From Actibacterium ureilyticum (lineage in GTDB: Bacteria > Pseudomonadota > Alphaproteobacteria > Rhodobacterales > Rhodobacteraceae): a stretch of 64,000 nt of DNA. Position 1 is the stretch's first letter. Each line of letters opens with the position of its first letter. The notes beneath the pieces are model-generated. The model made no database searches. It saw only the letters and a program-made list of their open reading frames with translations, and had not been told where the DNA came from. The stretch covers positions 1-64,000 of the forward strand of contig NZ_NSBT01000036.1 in assembly GCF_002285435.1 (NCBI RefSeq). The letters are read 5' to 3'. This document shows positions 15,719-24,444 of this stretch, one piece after another. The position numbers and the translations under genes were made by a program.

Positions 15719-18241
15719 CTATTCGCGACCGCGCAACACCTGTGCCGGGCGCCCCGCCAGCGCGGGCCAGGCAAAGGCCAATCCGGCCAGCAGCGTGGCC
15801 GCGATCCCGCCGCCAACGATCAGCGCGGCAGAAAGCGGCTCAAAATGAAAATCGGCCTCCATCACAAAGCGCATCACCGCCCATCCGGCCAGCCCACCGG
15901 CCAGAACCGCGACCAGCCCCGCCGCCGCGCCCAGGATCACCGCGCGCAGGGCAAAGGACCGCAGGATCAGCAGCCGCTCGGCGCCCAGCACCTTGAGGAC
16001 CGAGGCCTCGAACACCCGCGCCTTCAGCCCCGCCGCCGCAGCGCCGATCAGCACGAAGAACCCGGCGACCAGCGACGCCAGCGCGCCATAGGTGATGGCG
16101 CTGGCCATGCCGCCCAGGATGCCCGCCACGCGGTCGACGGCATCGCGCACCCGGATCGCGGTCAGGTTGGGATAGGCCCGCGCCAGATCGCGCAGCAACG
16201 GCGCCTCGGCCGCCGCATCGGCATAGACGGTGGCGATATGGGTGTGCGGCGCGCCCTGCAACGCGGCGGGGTCCAGCACCATCACGAAACCGATCCCGGC
16301 GGTGGAAAAATCGACCTCGCGAAAGGACGTGATCCGCGCGGTGATGTCCCGGCCCAGGATGTTGACGGTGACCCGATCGCCCAGCTTCAGGCCCATTTCC
16401 AGCGCCTCTTCCTCGGCAAAGCTCATCAGCGGCTCGCCGGTATAGTCCGCGGGCCACCAATCGCCCTGCGTCACCCGCGTGTTGGGCGGCGGCGCGGCGG
16501 CATAGGTCACGCCGCGATCCCCGCGCAGGACCCAGTGATTGCCCGCAACCTCGCGCGCGGGTTTGCCGTTGATGCGGGTGATCACGCCGCGCAGCATCGG
16601 CGCGGTATCCACGCGGGAAATGCCCGGGTCCGACCCGGTGCGGTCCAGGAAACCCGCCAACTGGTCGGGCTGGATATCCACCATGAAATAGGATGGCGCG
16701 ACCTCGGGCAGCTCCCCCGAAATCGCCGCCCGAAGGTTGGTGTCGATCTGGCCCACAGCCGCCAGCACCGACAGGCCCAGCCCCAGCGACAAGACGACCG
16801 ACGCGGCCTCACCCCCCGGCCCCGCCACCGCGCCCAGCGCAAGGCGCAGCGCAGGGTGGCCGCGCACCGCAGCGGACCGCGCGGCGCGCCGCGCCAGCCG
16901 CCGCACCAGAAACGACGCAATCCACAGGATCACCAACGCGCCGACAATCCCCGCCGCCGCCCAATAGGTCAGATAGGCGACACCGGAAAGCTGCGCGGCA
17001 ATGACGACCAGCGCCAGCGCGGACAGGGCAATCGCGGCCAACGCGCCCAGCCCGGGCCGGCCCCGCACCCCGCCCGCCGCGTCACGATACAGCGCCGCCG
17101 CGCGCACCCCTTGCGCTCGCGACAGCGGCCAGAGCGTGAAGATCAGCGCCGTCAACAGGCCGTAAAGCGCGGCCTCGGCCAACGCGCCAGGTTGCAGGGC
17201 AAAGTCCACCGGCAGCGGCAGCTTCGCCGCGATCAGCGGCGCCAGCAGCAGCGGCAGCGTCCCGCCCAGCACCACGCCCGCCGCGATGCCCAGCACCGCC
17301 AGCGCCCCGATCTGCAGGAAATAGGTCAGGAAGATCACCCGCCGCGTCGCGCCCAGGGTCTTCAACGTGGCGATCACCGCCGTCTTGCCATCCAGATAGC
17401 TGCGCACGGCGGCGGACACACCCACACCACCGACGGCCAGCCCCGCCAGCCCGACCAGCACCAGGAACGCGCCCATCCGCTCGACAAACCGCGACAGGCC
17501 CGGCGCGGCATTGCGGCTATCGCGCCAACGCAGCCCGGTGTCGCGGAAAAGCGCCTCTGCCTGCGCCTCCAACGCCGCAAGATCGCTGCCTTCGGGCAGT
17601 TTCAGGCGATAGCGGCTTTCGTAAAGCGTGCCCGGCGCCAAGAGGCCCGAGCCATCCAGCGCCGCAGTCCGCACGATGGTGCGCGGGCCCAGCGAAAAGC
17701 CGCTGCCCGCGCTGTCAGGCTCGACCGCCAGAATGGCGCGCAGCTCATACTCGGCGGTGCCCAGCCGGAACGTGTCACCGGGGCGCAGGCCCAGACGGTC
17801 GACCAGCACCCGATCCATCACCGCGCCATTGCCGGCCAGCGCGTCGGCCAGCGACATCGGGGGGTCCAGCACCGGCTGGCCATAAAGCGGCCATGCATCG
17901 TCGACGCCCTTCACCTGTGTCAGCGCGCGTTCCTCATCCGGCTGCGCGCCGACAACGGCCATCGACCGAAAATCCACGATCTCGGACACCGCATCTGCGT
18001 TGCGGCGCATCCAGTCGCGTTCCTCGTCCGAGGCAAAGCGATAGGTGAAGCGCAGTTCGGCATCGCCGCCCAGCAGCACCGCACCCTGCCCGCGCATCCC
18101 CTGTTCGACGCTTTCGCGCACGGTGCCCACGGCGGCAATCGCCGCCACGCCCAATGCCAGACACACCAGAAAGACATAAAACCCGCGCAGCCCGCCGCGC
18201 AGCTCGCGCCCGGCCAGGCGCGCGGATTGCCGCAGGCTCAT
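15719..18241 (-). CDS. FtsX-family ABC transporter permease (YbbP-like)
   Basis: Membrane protein of 840 aa of the FtsX/MacB permease superfamily. A membrane anchor at about residues 20-42 is followed by a large periplasmic domain, a first helix group from about 265 to 380, a middle helix group near 400-450, a second periplasmic domain and a last helix group from about 710. It is translationally coupled (4-nt overlap) to the upstream ATPase gene. The pair together with the divergent TesA-like gene matches the ybbP-ybbA-tesA arrangement known from E. coli. The substrate has not been settled for this family; a role in envelope lipid or peptide export is likely. Confidence 0.9.
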   Translation of the reverse strand: MSLRQSARLAGRELRGGLRGFYVFLVCLALGVAAIAAVGTVRESVEQGMRGQGAVLLGGDAELRFTYRFASDEERDWMRRNADAVSEIVDFRSMAVVGAQPDEERALTQVKGVDDAWPLYGQPVLDPPMSLADALAGNGAVMDRVLVDRLGLRPGDTFRLGTAEYELRAILAVEPDSAGSGFSLGPRTIVRTAALDGSGLLAPGTLYESRYRLKLPEGSDLAALEAQAEALFRDTGLRWRDSRNAAPGLSRFVERMGAFLVLVGLAGLAVGGVGVSAAVRSYLDGKTAVIATLKTLGATRRVIFLTYFLQIGALAVLGIAAGVVLGGTLPLLLAPLIAAKLPLPVDFALQPGALAEAALYGLLTALIFTLWPLSRAQGVRAAALYRDAAGGVRGRPGLGALAAIALSALALVVIAAQLSGVAYLTYWAAAGIVGALVILWIASFLVRRLARRAARSAAVRGHPALRLALGAVAGPGGEAASVVLSLGLGLSVLAAVGQIDTNLRAAISGELPEVAPSYFMVDIQPDQLAGFLDRTGSDPGISRVDTAPMLRGVITRINGKPAREVAGNHWVLRGDRGVTYAAAPPPNTRVTQGDWWPADYTGEPLMSFAEEEALEMGLKLGDRVTVNILGRDITARITSFREVDFSTAGIGFVMVLDPAALQGAPHTHIATVYADAAAEAPLLRDLARAYPNLTAIRVRDAVDRVAGILGGMASAITYGALASLVAGFFVLIGAAAAGLKARVFEASVLKVLGAERLLILRSFALRAVILGAAAGLVAVLAGGLAGWAVMRFVMEADFHFEPLSAALIVGGGIAATLLAGLAFAWPALAGRPAQVLRGRE

Positions 18242-18936
18242 TCCGCGGCGTCCCGTTCGGCGGCATCCGCGTCAATGCGCCCGTCGCGCAGCCGCACCAC
18301 CCGGTCGCACCGTGCCGCCAGTTCCGGGGCATGGGTCACCATGACCAGCGTCGCTCCATACCGGTCGCGCAAATCGAACAGCAAATCCATAATCGCCGCG
18401 CCATTGGCGCCATCGAGGTTGCCGGTGGGTTCATCCGCCAGCAAAAGCTGCGGCTCTGGTGCGGTGGCTCGGGCCAGCGCGACACGCTGCTGCTCGCCAC
18501 CCGACATCTGCGCCGGGTAATGATCCACCCGCGCGCCCAGGCCAACCGCCTGCAAGGCCGCGCGCGCCTTGTCAAAAGCATCGCGATCCCCCGAAAGCTC
18601 CAGCGGGGTTGCCACGTTTTCCAGCGCCGTCATGGTCGGGATCAGATGGAATGACTGGAACACCACGCCCACATGGCCGTTGCGGAACCGCGCCAGCGCA
18701 TCCTCGTTCATCGCCGACAGGTCGTGCCCCATCGCCTGAACCTGACCGCCGGTCGCGCGCTCCAACCCCCCCATCACCATCAGAAGCGAGGATTTGCCCG
18801 ACCCCGACGGTCCCACCAGCCCCATGCTTTCGCCCGGCTGCACATCCAGCGATATTCCGTGCAGGATATCGACCGCACCGGCATTGCCCGACAGGGTCAA
18901 GTGGACATCGCGCAAGGAAAGCATAGGTGTGGTCAT
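18238..18936 (-). CDS. ABC transporter ATP-binding protein (YbbA-like)
   Basis: ATPase of 232 aa, partner of the 840-aa permease. It has Walker A GPSGSGKSS, signature MSGGEQQRVALARA and Walker B LLADEPTGNLDG. I chose the ATG at 18936; an in-frame TTG at 18954 would add six residues but has no better ribosome binding site. The gene is divergent from the SGNH esterase gene, with 48 bp between the two starts, so the promoters overlap or are shared. Its similarity to LolD is a family feature and does not by itself prove a lipoprotein substrate. Confidence 0.92.
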   Translation of the reverse strand: MTTPMLSLRDVHLTLSGNAGAVDILHGISLDVQPGESMGLVGPSGSGKSSLLMVMGGLERATGGQVQAMGHDLSAMNEDALARFRNGHVGVVFQSFHLIPTMTALENVATPLELSGDRDAFDKARAALQAVGLGARVDHYPAQMSGGEQQRVALARATAPEPQLLLADEPTGNLDGANGAAIMDLLFDLRDRYGATLVMVTHAPELAARCDRVVRLRDGRIDADAAERDAAE

Positions 18937-18984
18937 GTCAAATCCGGTAATCAAAGCCGTCTAAAGCGATATGGGGCCATCCTG

Positions 18985-19629
18985 ATGATCCGCAAGTTTC
19001 TGATAACACTGTGCCTGTGCATATCCGGTGCAGGCGTTGCGCAAGCAGGGGCGATCACCATCGCCGCGTTGGGCGACAGCCTGACCCAGGGTTACGGCCT
19101 GCCGCCCGAGGACGGGTTCGTGCCACAGCTGCAATCCTGGTTGGACGATCAGGGGCGCGACGTGACGCTGATCAACGCGGGCGTGTCGGGCGACACCACG
19201 GCGGGTGGGCTGTCCCGCGTGGCCTGGACCCTGACGCCCGAGGTCGACGCGCTGATCGTGGCACTTGGCGGCAATGACCTGCTGCGCGGGATCGCGCCGG
19301 AAACCGCGCGCGCCAATCTGGACGGGATATTGTCGGCCGCCGAAGCCCAGGGGGTGCCGGTCCTGCTGGTGGGGGTCGCCGCGCCCACGAATTACGGCCC
19401 CGACTACAAACAGGCGTTCGACGCGATCTATCCCGATCTGGCGCAGAAACACGATGCGCTGCTGTTTCCCGCGTTCCTCGACCCGCTGCTGGCCGCTGCC
19501 CCCGACCGCGCGACCGCGATCCGCGATTTCATCCAGGGCGACGGCATCCACCCCAACGCGCAGGGCTTTGCGGTGATCGTCGCCGCCATTGGCCCCACGG
19601 TGCTGGACCTGATCGAGCGGGCGGAATAG
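18985..19629 (+). CDS. tesA: Periplasmic SGNH esterase / TesA-like lysophospholipase
   Basis: Protein of 214 aa with a signal peptide (FLITLCLCISGAGVAQA, cleavage expected after residue 21). The SGNH hydrolase blocks are all present: ALGDSLTQGYG with nucleophile S32, the glycine block INAGVSGDTT, the GGND block with N97 and the DGIHPN block with D186 and H189. Members hydrolyse thioesters, lysophospholipids or aryl esters. It is divergent from the YbbA/YbbP-like ABC genes, the same arrangement as tesA-ybbAP in E. coli, which suggests joint action on envelope lipids. The stop lies 3 nt from the convergent hemC stop. Confidence 0.87.
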   Translation: MIRKFLITLCLCISGAGVAQAGAITIAALGDSLTQGYGLPPEDGFVPQLQSWLDDQGRDVTLINAGVSGDTTAGGLSRVAWTLTPEVDALIVALGGNDLLRGIAPETARANLDGILSAAEAQGVPVLLVGVAAPTNYGPDYKQAFDAIYPDLAQKHDALLFPAFLDPLLAAAPDRATAIRDFIQGDGIHPNAQGFAVIVAAIGPTVLDLIERAE

Positions 19630-19632
19630 CCC

Positions 19633-20595
19633 TCAGGCGCCGATAAAGTCGAAGAACCCTTCGCCCGCCTGCGCCCGCAGCGCGGCACCCATTTCCCGGC
19701 CCAGTTCCGCGCCATCCTCGATGGGGGCGGTGCGCGCATCGCTCAGCGCCTCGGACCCGTCGGGGCGCAGGATCTCGCCCCGCAGGCGGATCTGCCCGCC
19801 CTCGATCTCGGCCAGACCGGCAATCGGGGTCTCGCACGAGCCATCCAGCGCGCCCAGGAACGCGCGTTCCGCCGCCAGCCGCTGCGCGGTCTCAGCATGG
19901 TGAATCGCCTCGAGCAGCCCAGCGGTATTGGTGTCGTCGATCCGCCGTTCGATCCCGATGGCCCCCTGCGCCACGGCGGGCAGCATATCCTCGGGCGCAA
20001 TCGGGGTCTTGGGCACATCGGCCATGTCCAGCCGGTTCAGCCCCGCCATCGCCAGAAAGGTCGCCTTGGCCACGCCCTCTTCCAGCTTGCGCAGGCGGGT
20101 CTGCACGTTGCCACGGAACTCCACCACCCGCAGCCCGGGCCGCCGGTGCAGCAACTGCGCCTTGCGCCGCAGGCTGGATGTGCCCACCACATCGCCATCG
20201 GCCAGCGCGGTCAGCCCGTCGCCCTGATGCGACACGAACGCATCGCGCACATCCTCGCGCGGCAGGAAACAGCTCAGGCACAATCCATCGGGCTGTACCA
20301 CCGGCATGTCCTTCATCGAATGCACGCCGATATCGATCTGCCCCTGCAACATCGCTTCTTCGATTTCCTTGGTGAACAGGCCCTTGTTCCCGATCTCTTT
20401 CAGCGGGCGGTCGGCCTCGATCATCCGACGATTGTCGCCGGTGGTCTGGATCACGACGATCTCGAACGCCTCTTCAGGCAGGTCGAACGCCCGCGACAGG
20501 CGCGCGCGCGTCTCATGGGCCTGCGCCAGCGCCAGCGGCGAGCCGCGCGTGCCGATCCGAAGGGGTGAGGCGGGGGTGGGCAAATTCAGCGTCAT
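19633..20595 (-). CDS. hemC: Porphobilinogen deaminase (hydroxymethylbilane synthase)
   Basis: Cytoplasmic enzyme of 320 aa that polymerises four porphobilinogens to hydroxymethylbilane on the way to haem and sirohaem. The N-terminal signature [13 protein letters not shown], the catalytic aspartate in HSMKDMP (D96), the arginine-rich [11 protein letters not shown] substrate site and the dipyrromethane attachment cysteine in [10 protein letters not shown] (C254) are all visible. It is divergent from hemE with a 105-bp spacer, so these consecutive haem genes could be regulated together. The length is normal. Confidence 0.95.
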   Translation of the reverse strand: MTLNLPTPASPLRIGTRGSPLALAQAHETRARLSRAFDLPEEAFEIVVIQTTGDNRRMIEADRPLKEIGNKGLFTKEIEEAMLQGQIDIGVHSMKDMPVVQPDGLCLSCFLPREDVRDAFVSHQGDGLTALADGDVVGTSSLRRKAQLLHRRPGLRVVEFRGNVQTRLRKLEEGVAKATFLAMAGLNRLDMADVPKTPIAPEDMLPAVAQGAIGIERRIDDTNTAGLLEAIHHAETAQRLAAERAFLGALDGSCETPIAGLAEIEGGQIRLRGEILRPDGSEALSDARTAPIEDGAELGREMGAALRAQAGEGFFDFIGA

Positions 20596-20700
20596 GCGCC
20601 ACCTCTAGCGCCGCTGCGGCGTCCTGACAACTCGGTCAGGGTTGACACCGCGTCGCAACCCGGCGACCAAACCCCGACCAAAGCGAAGCGGGGACAGGAC

Positions 20701-21738
20701 ATGGCCGACACGAAAAAGCTGATGCTGCGGGCGCTGGCGGGGGAAACGCTGCCCGTGCCGCCGATCTGGATGATGCGCCAGGCCGGGCGTTACCTGCCCG
20801 AATACCGCGCCACACGGGCGCAGGCGGGCGATTTCCTGTCGCTGTGCTATAACCCCGAGCTTGCGGCCGAGGTCACGCTGCAACCGATCCGCCGCTATGG
20901 GTTCGACGCGGCGATCCTGTTTGCCGATATCCTGCTGCTGCCGCAGGCCTTGGGGGCCGATCTGTGGTTCGTCACCGGCGAAGGCCCGCGCCTGTCCACG
21001 ATCACCACGCCGGACGAGTTGGCGAAGCTGAAACCGGTCGAGGCGATCCACGACACGCTGAACCCGATCTATGAAACCGTGCGCATCCTGTCGCGCGAAC
21101 TGCCCAAGGAAACCACGCTGATCGGCTTTGCCGGCGCGCCCTGGACCGTCGCCACCTATATGATTGCCGGTCGCGGCACCCCAGATCAGGGCCCCGCGCA
21201 CCAGCTGATCGCCGAGGATCGCGCAACGTTCGAAGGGCTGCTGGACCGCCTGACCGAAGGCACGATCGACTACCTGTCGAAACAGATCGAGGCCGGGGCC
21301 GAGGTCGTGAAGCTGTTCGACAGCTGGGCCGGATCGCTGAAGGGCGCCGATTTCGACCGCTATGCCCTGGAACCCGCCAAGCGCATCATCGCCGCGCTGA
21401 AATCCCGCCACCCCGACACACCCGTCATCGCCTTCCCGCGCGAGGCTGGCGAGCGCTATGTCGGCTTCGCCAAGGCCACCGGCGCCGATTGCGTTGCGCT
21501 GGACAATTCCGTCAGCCCGGAATGGGCCGCCGAACATGTTCAGGTCGATGGCTGCGTGCAGGGCAACCTGGCCTCAAGCCACATGGTCACGGGCGGCCAG
21601 GCGCTGGTGGATGAAACCCGCCACATCGTGCAGGCCTTCTCCAAAGGCCCTCATATCTTCAACCTGGGCCACGGGATCACCCCGGATGCCGATCCTGCGA
21701 ATGTCCAGCTGATGATCGATACGGTGCGGGGCGGGTGA
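20701..21738 (+). CDS. hemE: Uroporphyrinogen decarboxylase
   Basis: Cytoplasmic enzyme of 345 aa that decarboxylates the four acetate side chains of uroporphyrinogen III to give coproporphyrinogen III. The family signature [15 protein letters not shown] includes the substrate-binding arginines R26 and R30. The [10 protein letters not shown] segment with the catalytic aspartate and the C-terminal FNLGHGI motif are also present. An AGGAC ribosome binding site stands close to the ATG. It begins a plus-strand unit divergent from hemC; a small orphan frame overlaps its stop codon, and hemF lies convergent beyond it. Confidence 0.95.
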   Translation: MADTKKLMLRALAGETLPVPPIWMMRQAGRYLPEYRATRAQAGDFLSLCYNPELAAEVTLQPIRRYGFDAAILFADILLLPQALGADLWFVTGEGPRLSTITTPDELAKLKPVEAIHDTLNPIYETVRILSRELPKETTLIGFAGAPWTVATYMIAGRGTPDQGPAHQLIAEDRATFEGLLDRLTEGTIDYLSKQIEAGAEVVKLFDSWAGSLKGADFDRYALEPAKRIIAALKSRHPDTPVIAFPREAGERYVGFAKATGADCVALDNSVSPEWAAEHVQVDGCVQGNLASSHMVTGGQALVDETRHIVQAFSKGPHIFNLGHGITPDADPANVQLMIDTVRGG

Positions 21739-22043
21739 CGACCCTACACACCGAATTTCGAAACGTTAAAAAGGGCTCAGTATTGGACCGCGTCGAAGCT
21801 TACAAGTTACTGGTCGAGAAAATGCATGCCTTGGCGGAACAGATTGACCGAGAACCCGAAACCCTAAACGAGGACCTCGTCGAACACGTTGCCGAAGGAC
21901 GCAACCATCAGAGCTATACGATTGAAATCAGAATCGAACGTTCACGTGAAGGCGCGCTTGCCTTGCTTGGAAGCATCCACGACAACAACACGAACAAATT
22001 TTCATTGCTGGAAGAACGGTTGGAACTGGACTCTCGCACCTGA
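21735..22043 (+). CDS. Small orphan protein overlapping the hemE stop
   Basis: Predicted protein of up to 102 aa. The longest reading begins with GTG at 21735, overlapping the hemE stop; a start at the TTG at 21783 behind AAAAAGGGCT is equally plausible. The sequence is soluble and charged, with a predicted helical N-terminal part ([19 protein letters not shown]) and a strand-rich middle ([11 protein letters not shown]). I do not recognise a family. Its base composition is visibly more AT-rich than its neighbours and its codon use differs, which suggests recent acquisition. It may be coupled to hemE translation. Whether it is expressed is uncertain. Confidence 0.5.
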   Translation: MTTLHTEFRNVKKGSVLDRVEAYKLLVEKMHALAEQIDREPETLNEDLVEHVAEGRNHQSYTIEIRIERSREGALALLGSIHDNNTNKFSLLEERLELDSRT

Positions 22044-22090
22044 CGAAACCGGCCGAAAACAGCCTGATCCCGCGCCCCTTCATTGTTCCT

Positions 22091-22118
22091 GAAAATACTC
22101 CGGGGTGAATGCCCCGGA
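22091..22118 (-). terminator. Intrinsic terminator downstream of hemF
   Basis: The perfect hairpin TCCGGGG-TGAATG-CCCCGGA at 22099-22118 is followed on the minus strand by GTATTTTC, giving a stem and T-rich tail 41 nt after the hemF stop. A second GC-rich inverted sequence around 22120-22150 may add to it. Stem-loops of this CCCCGG-type ending in TATTTT recur after genes in Rhodobacteraceae, to my knowledge. Confidence 0.6.
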
Positions 22119-22159
22119 CCCGTCCGGGGCAGAGGGGCAGCGCCCCTTCCCCACCGTTT

Positions 22160-23053
22160 TCACACCCACTTAGCCAGCGGCGGCAGGCTCATCAGAACCG
22201 CATTCGCGTCGTGGCCGGTTTCCAGCCCGAACTTGGTCCCTCGGTCATAGACCAGGTTATATTCCGCATAAAGCCCGCGATGGATCAGCTGGGTGTCCTT
22301 GTCGCCCTCGGTCCAGGGGGTGTCCCGCCGCTTCTCGGTCACGGGCACGAAGGCGGGCAGGAACGCACGGCCGACATCCTGGATAAAGGCGAAATCGGCT
22401 TCCCAGTCACCGCTGTTGTGATCGTCCAGGAAGATGCCACCAACCCCGCGCGCGCGGCCGCGATGCGGGACAAAGAAATACTCGTCCGCCCACTCCTTGA
22501 ACCGGGGATAGAAGCCCGCATCATGCCGGTCGCAATGCGCTTTCTGCACCGCATGGAAATGCGCGGTATCCTCGTCATATTCGATGCAGGGGTTCAGGTC
22601 CGATCCGCCGCCGAACCACCAGGCGCCCGGGGTCCAGAACATGCGCGTGTTCATATGGACCGCCGGTGTATGCGGGTTTTGCATATGCGCCACCAGGCTG
22701 ATACCGCTGGCCCAGAAGCGCGGATCGCTGTCCATTCCCGGCTTGCCGCGCGCCGCCATTGCCTTTTGCGCCCGCTCGCCCAGCGCGCCATAGACGGTCG
22801 AGACATTGACGCCCACCTTTTCGAACACCCGGCCGCCGCGCATCACGCTCATCAAGCCGCCACCGGCGTCGGACCCATCGGGTGATTTGCGTTTGGTTTC
22901 CGTCACCTCGAACCGGCCCGCGGGCCGGTCGGCAAAGGGCCCTGCGGCCTGGCTGTCTTCCAGCCCCTCGAACGCGGCGACGATCTGGTCGCGCAGCTCG
23001 CGGAACCAGGCGGAGGCGCGGGCCTTGCGGTCTTCAAACGGGTCGGACATCAT
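22160..23053 (-). CDS. hemF: Oxygen-dependent coproporphyrinogen III oxidase
   Basis: Enzyme of 297 aa that converts coproporphyrinogen III to protoporphyrinogen IX with molecular oxygen. Hallmarks are the MNTRMFW segment, NPCIEYDEDTAHFHA, the conserved FYPRFKEWADEYFF block and the HRGRARGVGGIFLDD signature. Two adjacent ATG codons open the frame behind AGGGAG; I use the outer one. Its anaerobic counterpart hemN is also in this window, next to fnrL, so the cell can make haem with or without oxygen. It is convergent with the hemE unit. Confidence 0.95.
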   Translation of the reverse strand: MMSDPFEDRKARASAWFRELRDQIVAAFEGLEDSQAAGPFADRPAGRFEVTETKRKSPDGSDAGGGLMSVMRGGRVFEKVGVNVSTVYGALGERAQKAMAARGKPGMDSDPRFWASGISLVAHMQNPHTPAVHMNTRMFWTPGAWWFGGGSDLNPCIEYDEDTAHFHAVQKAHCDRHDAGFYPRFKEWADEYFFVPHRGRARGVGGIFLDDHNSGDWEADFAFIQDVGRAFLPAFVPVTEKRRDTPWTEGDKDTQLIHRGLYAEYNLVYDRGTKFGLETGHDANAVLMSLPPLAKWV

Positions 23054-23187
23054 CGAAACTCCCTGATCTTGCGCCGGGGCTAGCAGCTTTGGCGCGCGCC
23101 CACCAGTGGCGGCTTGCCACAGCGTCGGACTTTTCCCCGGGCGCGCAATGCCTATATGATGGGCGTGATCCAGTGAAAGGTAAGCCG

Positions 23188-23583
23188 ATGCGTCATCTCA
23201 TCCTGCTTGCGCTGCTTCCGCTTGCAGCCTGCGCCACACCGGGGCAACGCTGCGAACGCGCCGCGACCGAGGATCTGCGCGTCATCGACCTGTTGATCGC
23301 CGAGACCGAGGCGAATATCGCCCGCGGCTATGCCATCACCCGCGAGGTCGACACCAGCCCGCGCCTGCGGGTCTGCTATGGCCAGGGCTGGGGCCATCAC
23401 AGCCGCACCGGCGTCGTGTTCTGCAACCGCAACGAAACCGTGGTGCGCGACCGGCCCGTGGCCATCGACCTGAAGGTGGAAGAGGCGAAGCTGAAATCGC
23501 TGCGCGCGAAACGCAACGAAACCGCCAGCCGCGCCGCCCGCCGGATCGCCGCCTGCCGCCAGCAATACCCGGTGGAGGGCTGA
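23188..23583 (+). CDS. Small lipoprotein of unknown function
   Basis: Protein of 131 aa beginning with a lipoprotein signal (RHLILLALLPLAAC, lipobox LAAC with the modified cysteine at residue 15). The mature part has further cysteines at positions 22, 63, 79 and 122 that could form disulfides in the periplasm, and an alanine/arginine-rich helical segment at about 95-120. I do not recognise a family. The ATG at 23188 has AAAGG upstream at good spacing. It lies alone between hemF and a convergent SDR gene, 11 nt from the SDR stop. Confidence 0.72.
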   Translation: MRHLILLALLPLAACATPGQRCERAATEDLRVIDLLIAETEANIARGYAITREVDTSPRLRVCYGQGWGHHSRTGVVFCNRNETVVRDRPVAIDLKVEEAKLKSLRAKRNETASRAARRIAACRQQYPVEG

Positions 23584-23594
23584 GCGCCCGGGGA

Positions 23595-24404
23595 TCAGTG
23601 CGCGGGCGCGCCCACCGCATCCAGCAGGGTCCGCCCGCCATCGACGGTCACGATCTGACCGGTCATGAACCCTGCGCTGTCGGATGCCAGGAACTGCACC
23701 GCCTCGGCCACCTCGTCGGGGGCTGCGATGCGTGACAGCGGCGTGCATTTCTGGATCTCTTCGCGGAATTCGGTGTGTTCCTTCAGCGCGCCCTTCAGGC
23801 TGGCGCTCATGACCGAACCGAAGGCCACCGCATTGACCCGGATGCGGTGCGGGGCCAGCGCCACGGCCATGGACCGGGTCATCTGGTCCAGCGCCGCGCT
23901 GGCGATGGAATAGCCCAGAAGCTCGGGCTGGGTGCGCCGCGCGGCAATTGACGACAGGTTGACGATGGCCCCCAGGCTGCCATCGCCTTCGGGATCGTCG
24001 GCGCCCTGTTTGATCATCCGCTTGGCGATCACCTGGGTCAGCCGCAGGCTGGTCATCAGGTTCTGATCCAGCAGCGGCATGACCTCGTCCGCATCGGGGT
24101 CCAGCGGATCGGAGACCATCATCTGCCGGCTGGCATTGATCAGGATATCCACCCGGTCGAACGCATCGATCGTCGCCGACAGCAGGTTGGCGACGGTCAG
24201 ACGCTCGCGCAGATCACCGGCATAGTAACGGATATTCCCCTCGCCCTCGGCCAGATCGCCGAACTCGGCCTCCAGCCGGGTCTCGTCGATATCGGCGCAC
24301 ATGACATTCGCGTTATGATTGGCAAAATGGCGCGCAATCGCCAGACCGATGCCATTGGCCGCCCCGGTGACGATCGCGGTCTTTCCGGCAATCGAAAAAC
24401 TCAT
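23595..24404 (-). CDS. SDR family protein lacking the catalytic lysine
   Basis: Protein of 269 aa with a Rossmann fold of the classical short-chain dehydrogenase type. The cofactor motif TGAANGIG is at residues 13-20, the structural asparagine is at N115 and the active-site Ser and Tyr are at S152 and Y165. The lysine expected four residues after the tyrosine is a serine (YSIAS, S169), and the usual NNAG motif reads INAS at 89-92. The C-terminal segment with GQIVTVDGG is normal. The protein may therefore be a weak enzyme, use another proton relay or have a binding role. It is a single gene upstream of rsmC on the map and transcribed after it. Confidence 0.85.
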   Translation of the reverse strand: MSFSIAGKTAIVTGAANGIGLAIARHFANHNANVMCADIDETRLEAEFGDLAEGEGNIRYYAGDLRERLTVANLLSATIDAFDRVDILINASRQMMVSDPLDPDADEVMPLLDQNLMTSLRLTQVIAKRMIKQGADDPEGDGSLGAIVNLSSIAARRTQPELLGYSIASAALDQMTRSMAVALAPHRIRVNAVAFGSVMSASLKGALKEHTEFREEIQKCTPLSRIAAPDEVAEAVQFLASDSAGFMTGQIVTVDGGRTLLDAVGAPAH

Positions 24405-24444
24405 GCACGACTCCCCTGTTCCAGTTGGCGCAGCCTAGCCCGTT

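Noticed and set aside
15845-18520. Long plus-strand open frame opposite the YbbP-like permease
   Set aside because: The predicted product is Arg/Gln-rich low-complexity sequence without domains, while the minus strand encodes a clear FtsX-type permease.
22120-22150. Second GC-rich hairpin near the hemF end as a small RNA gene
   Set aside because: It is better explained as part of the terminator region; no promoter-like sequence was evident.
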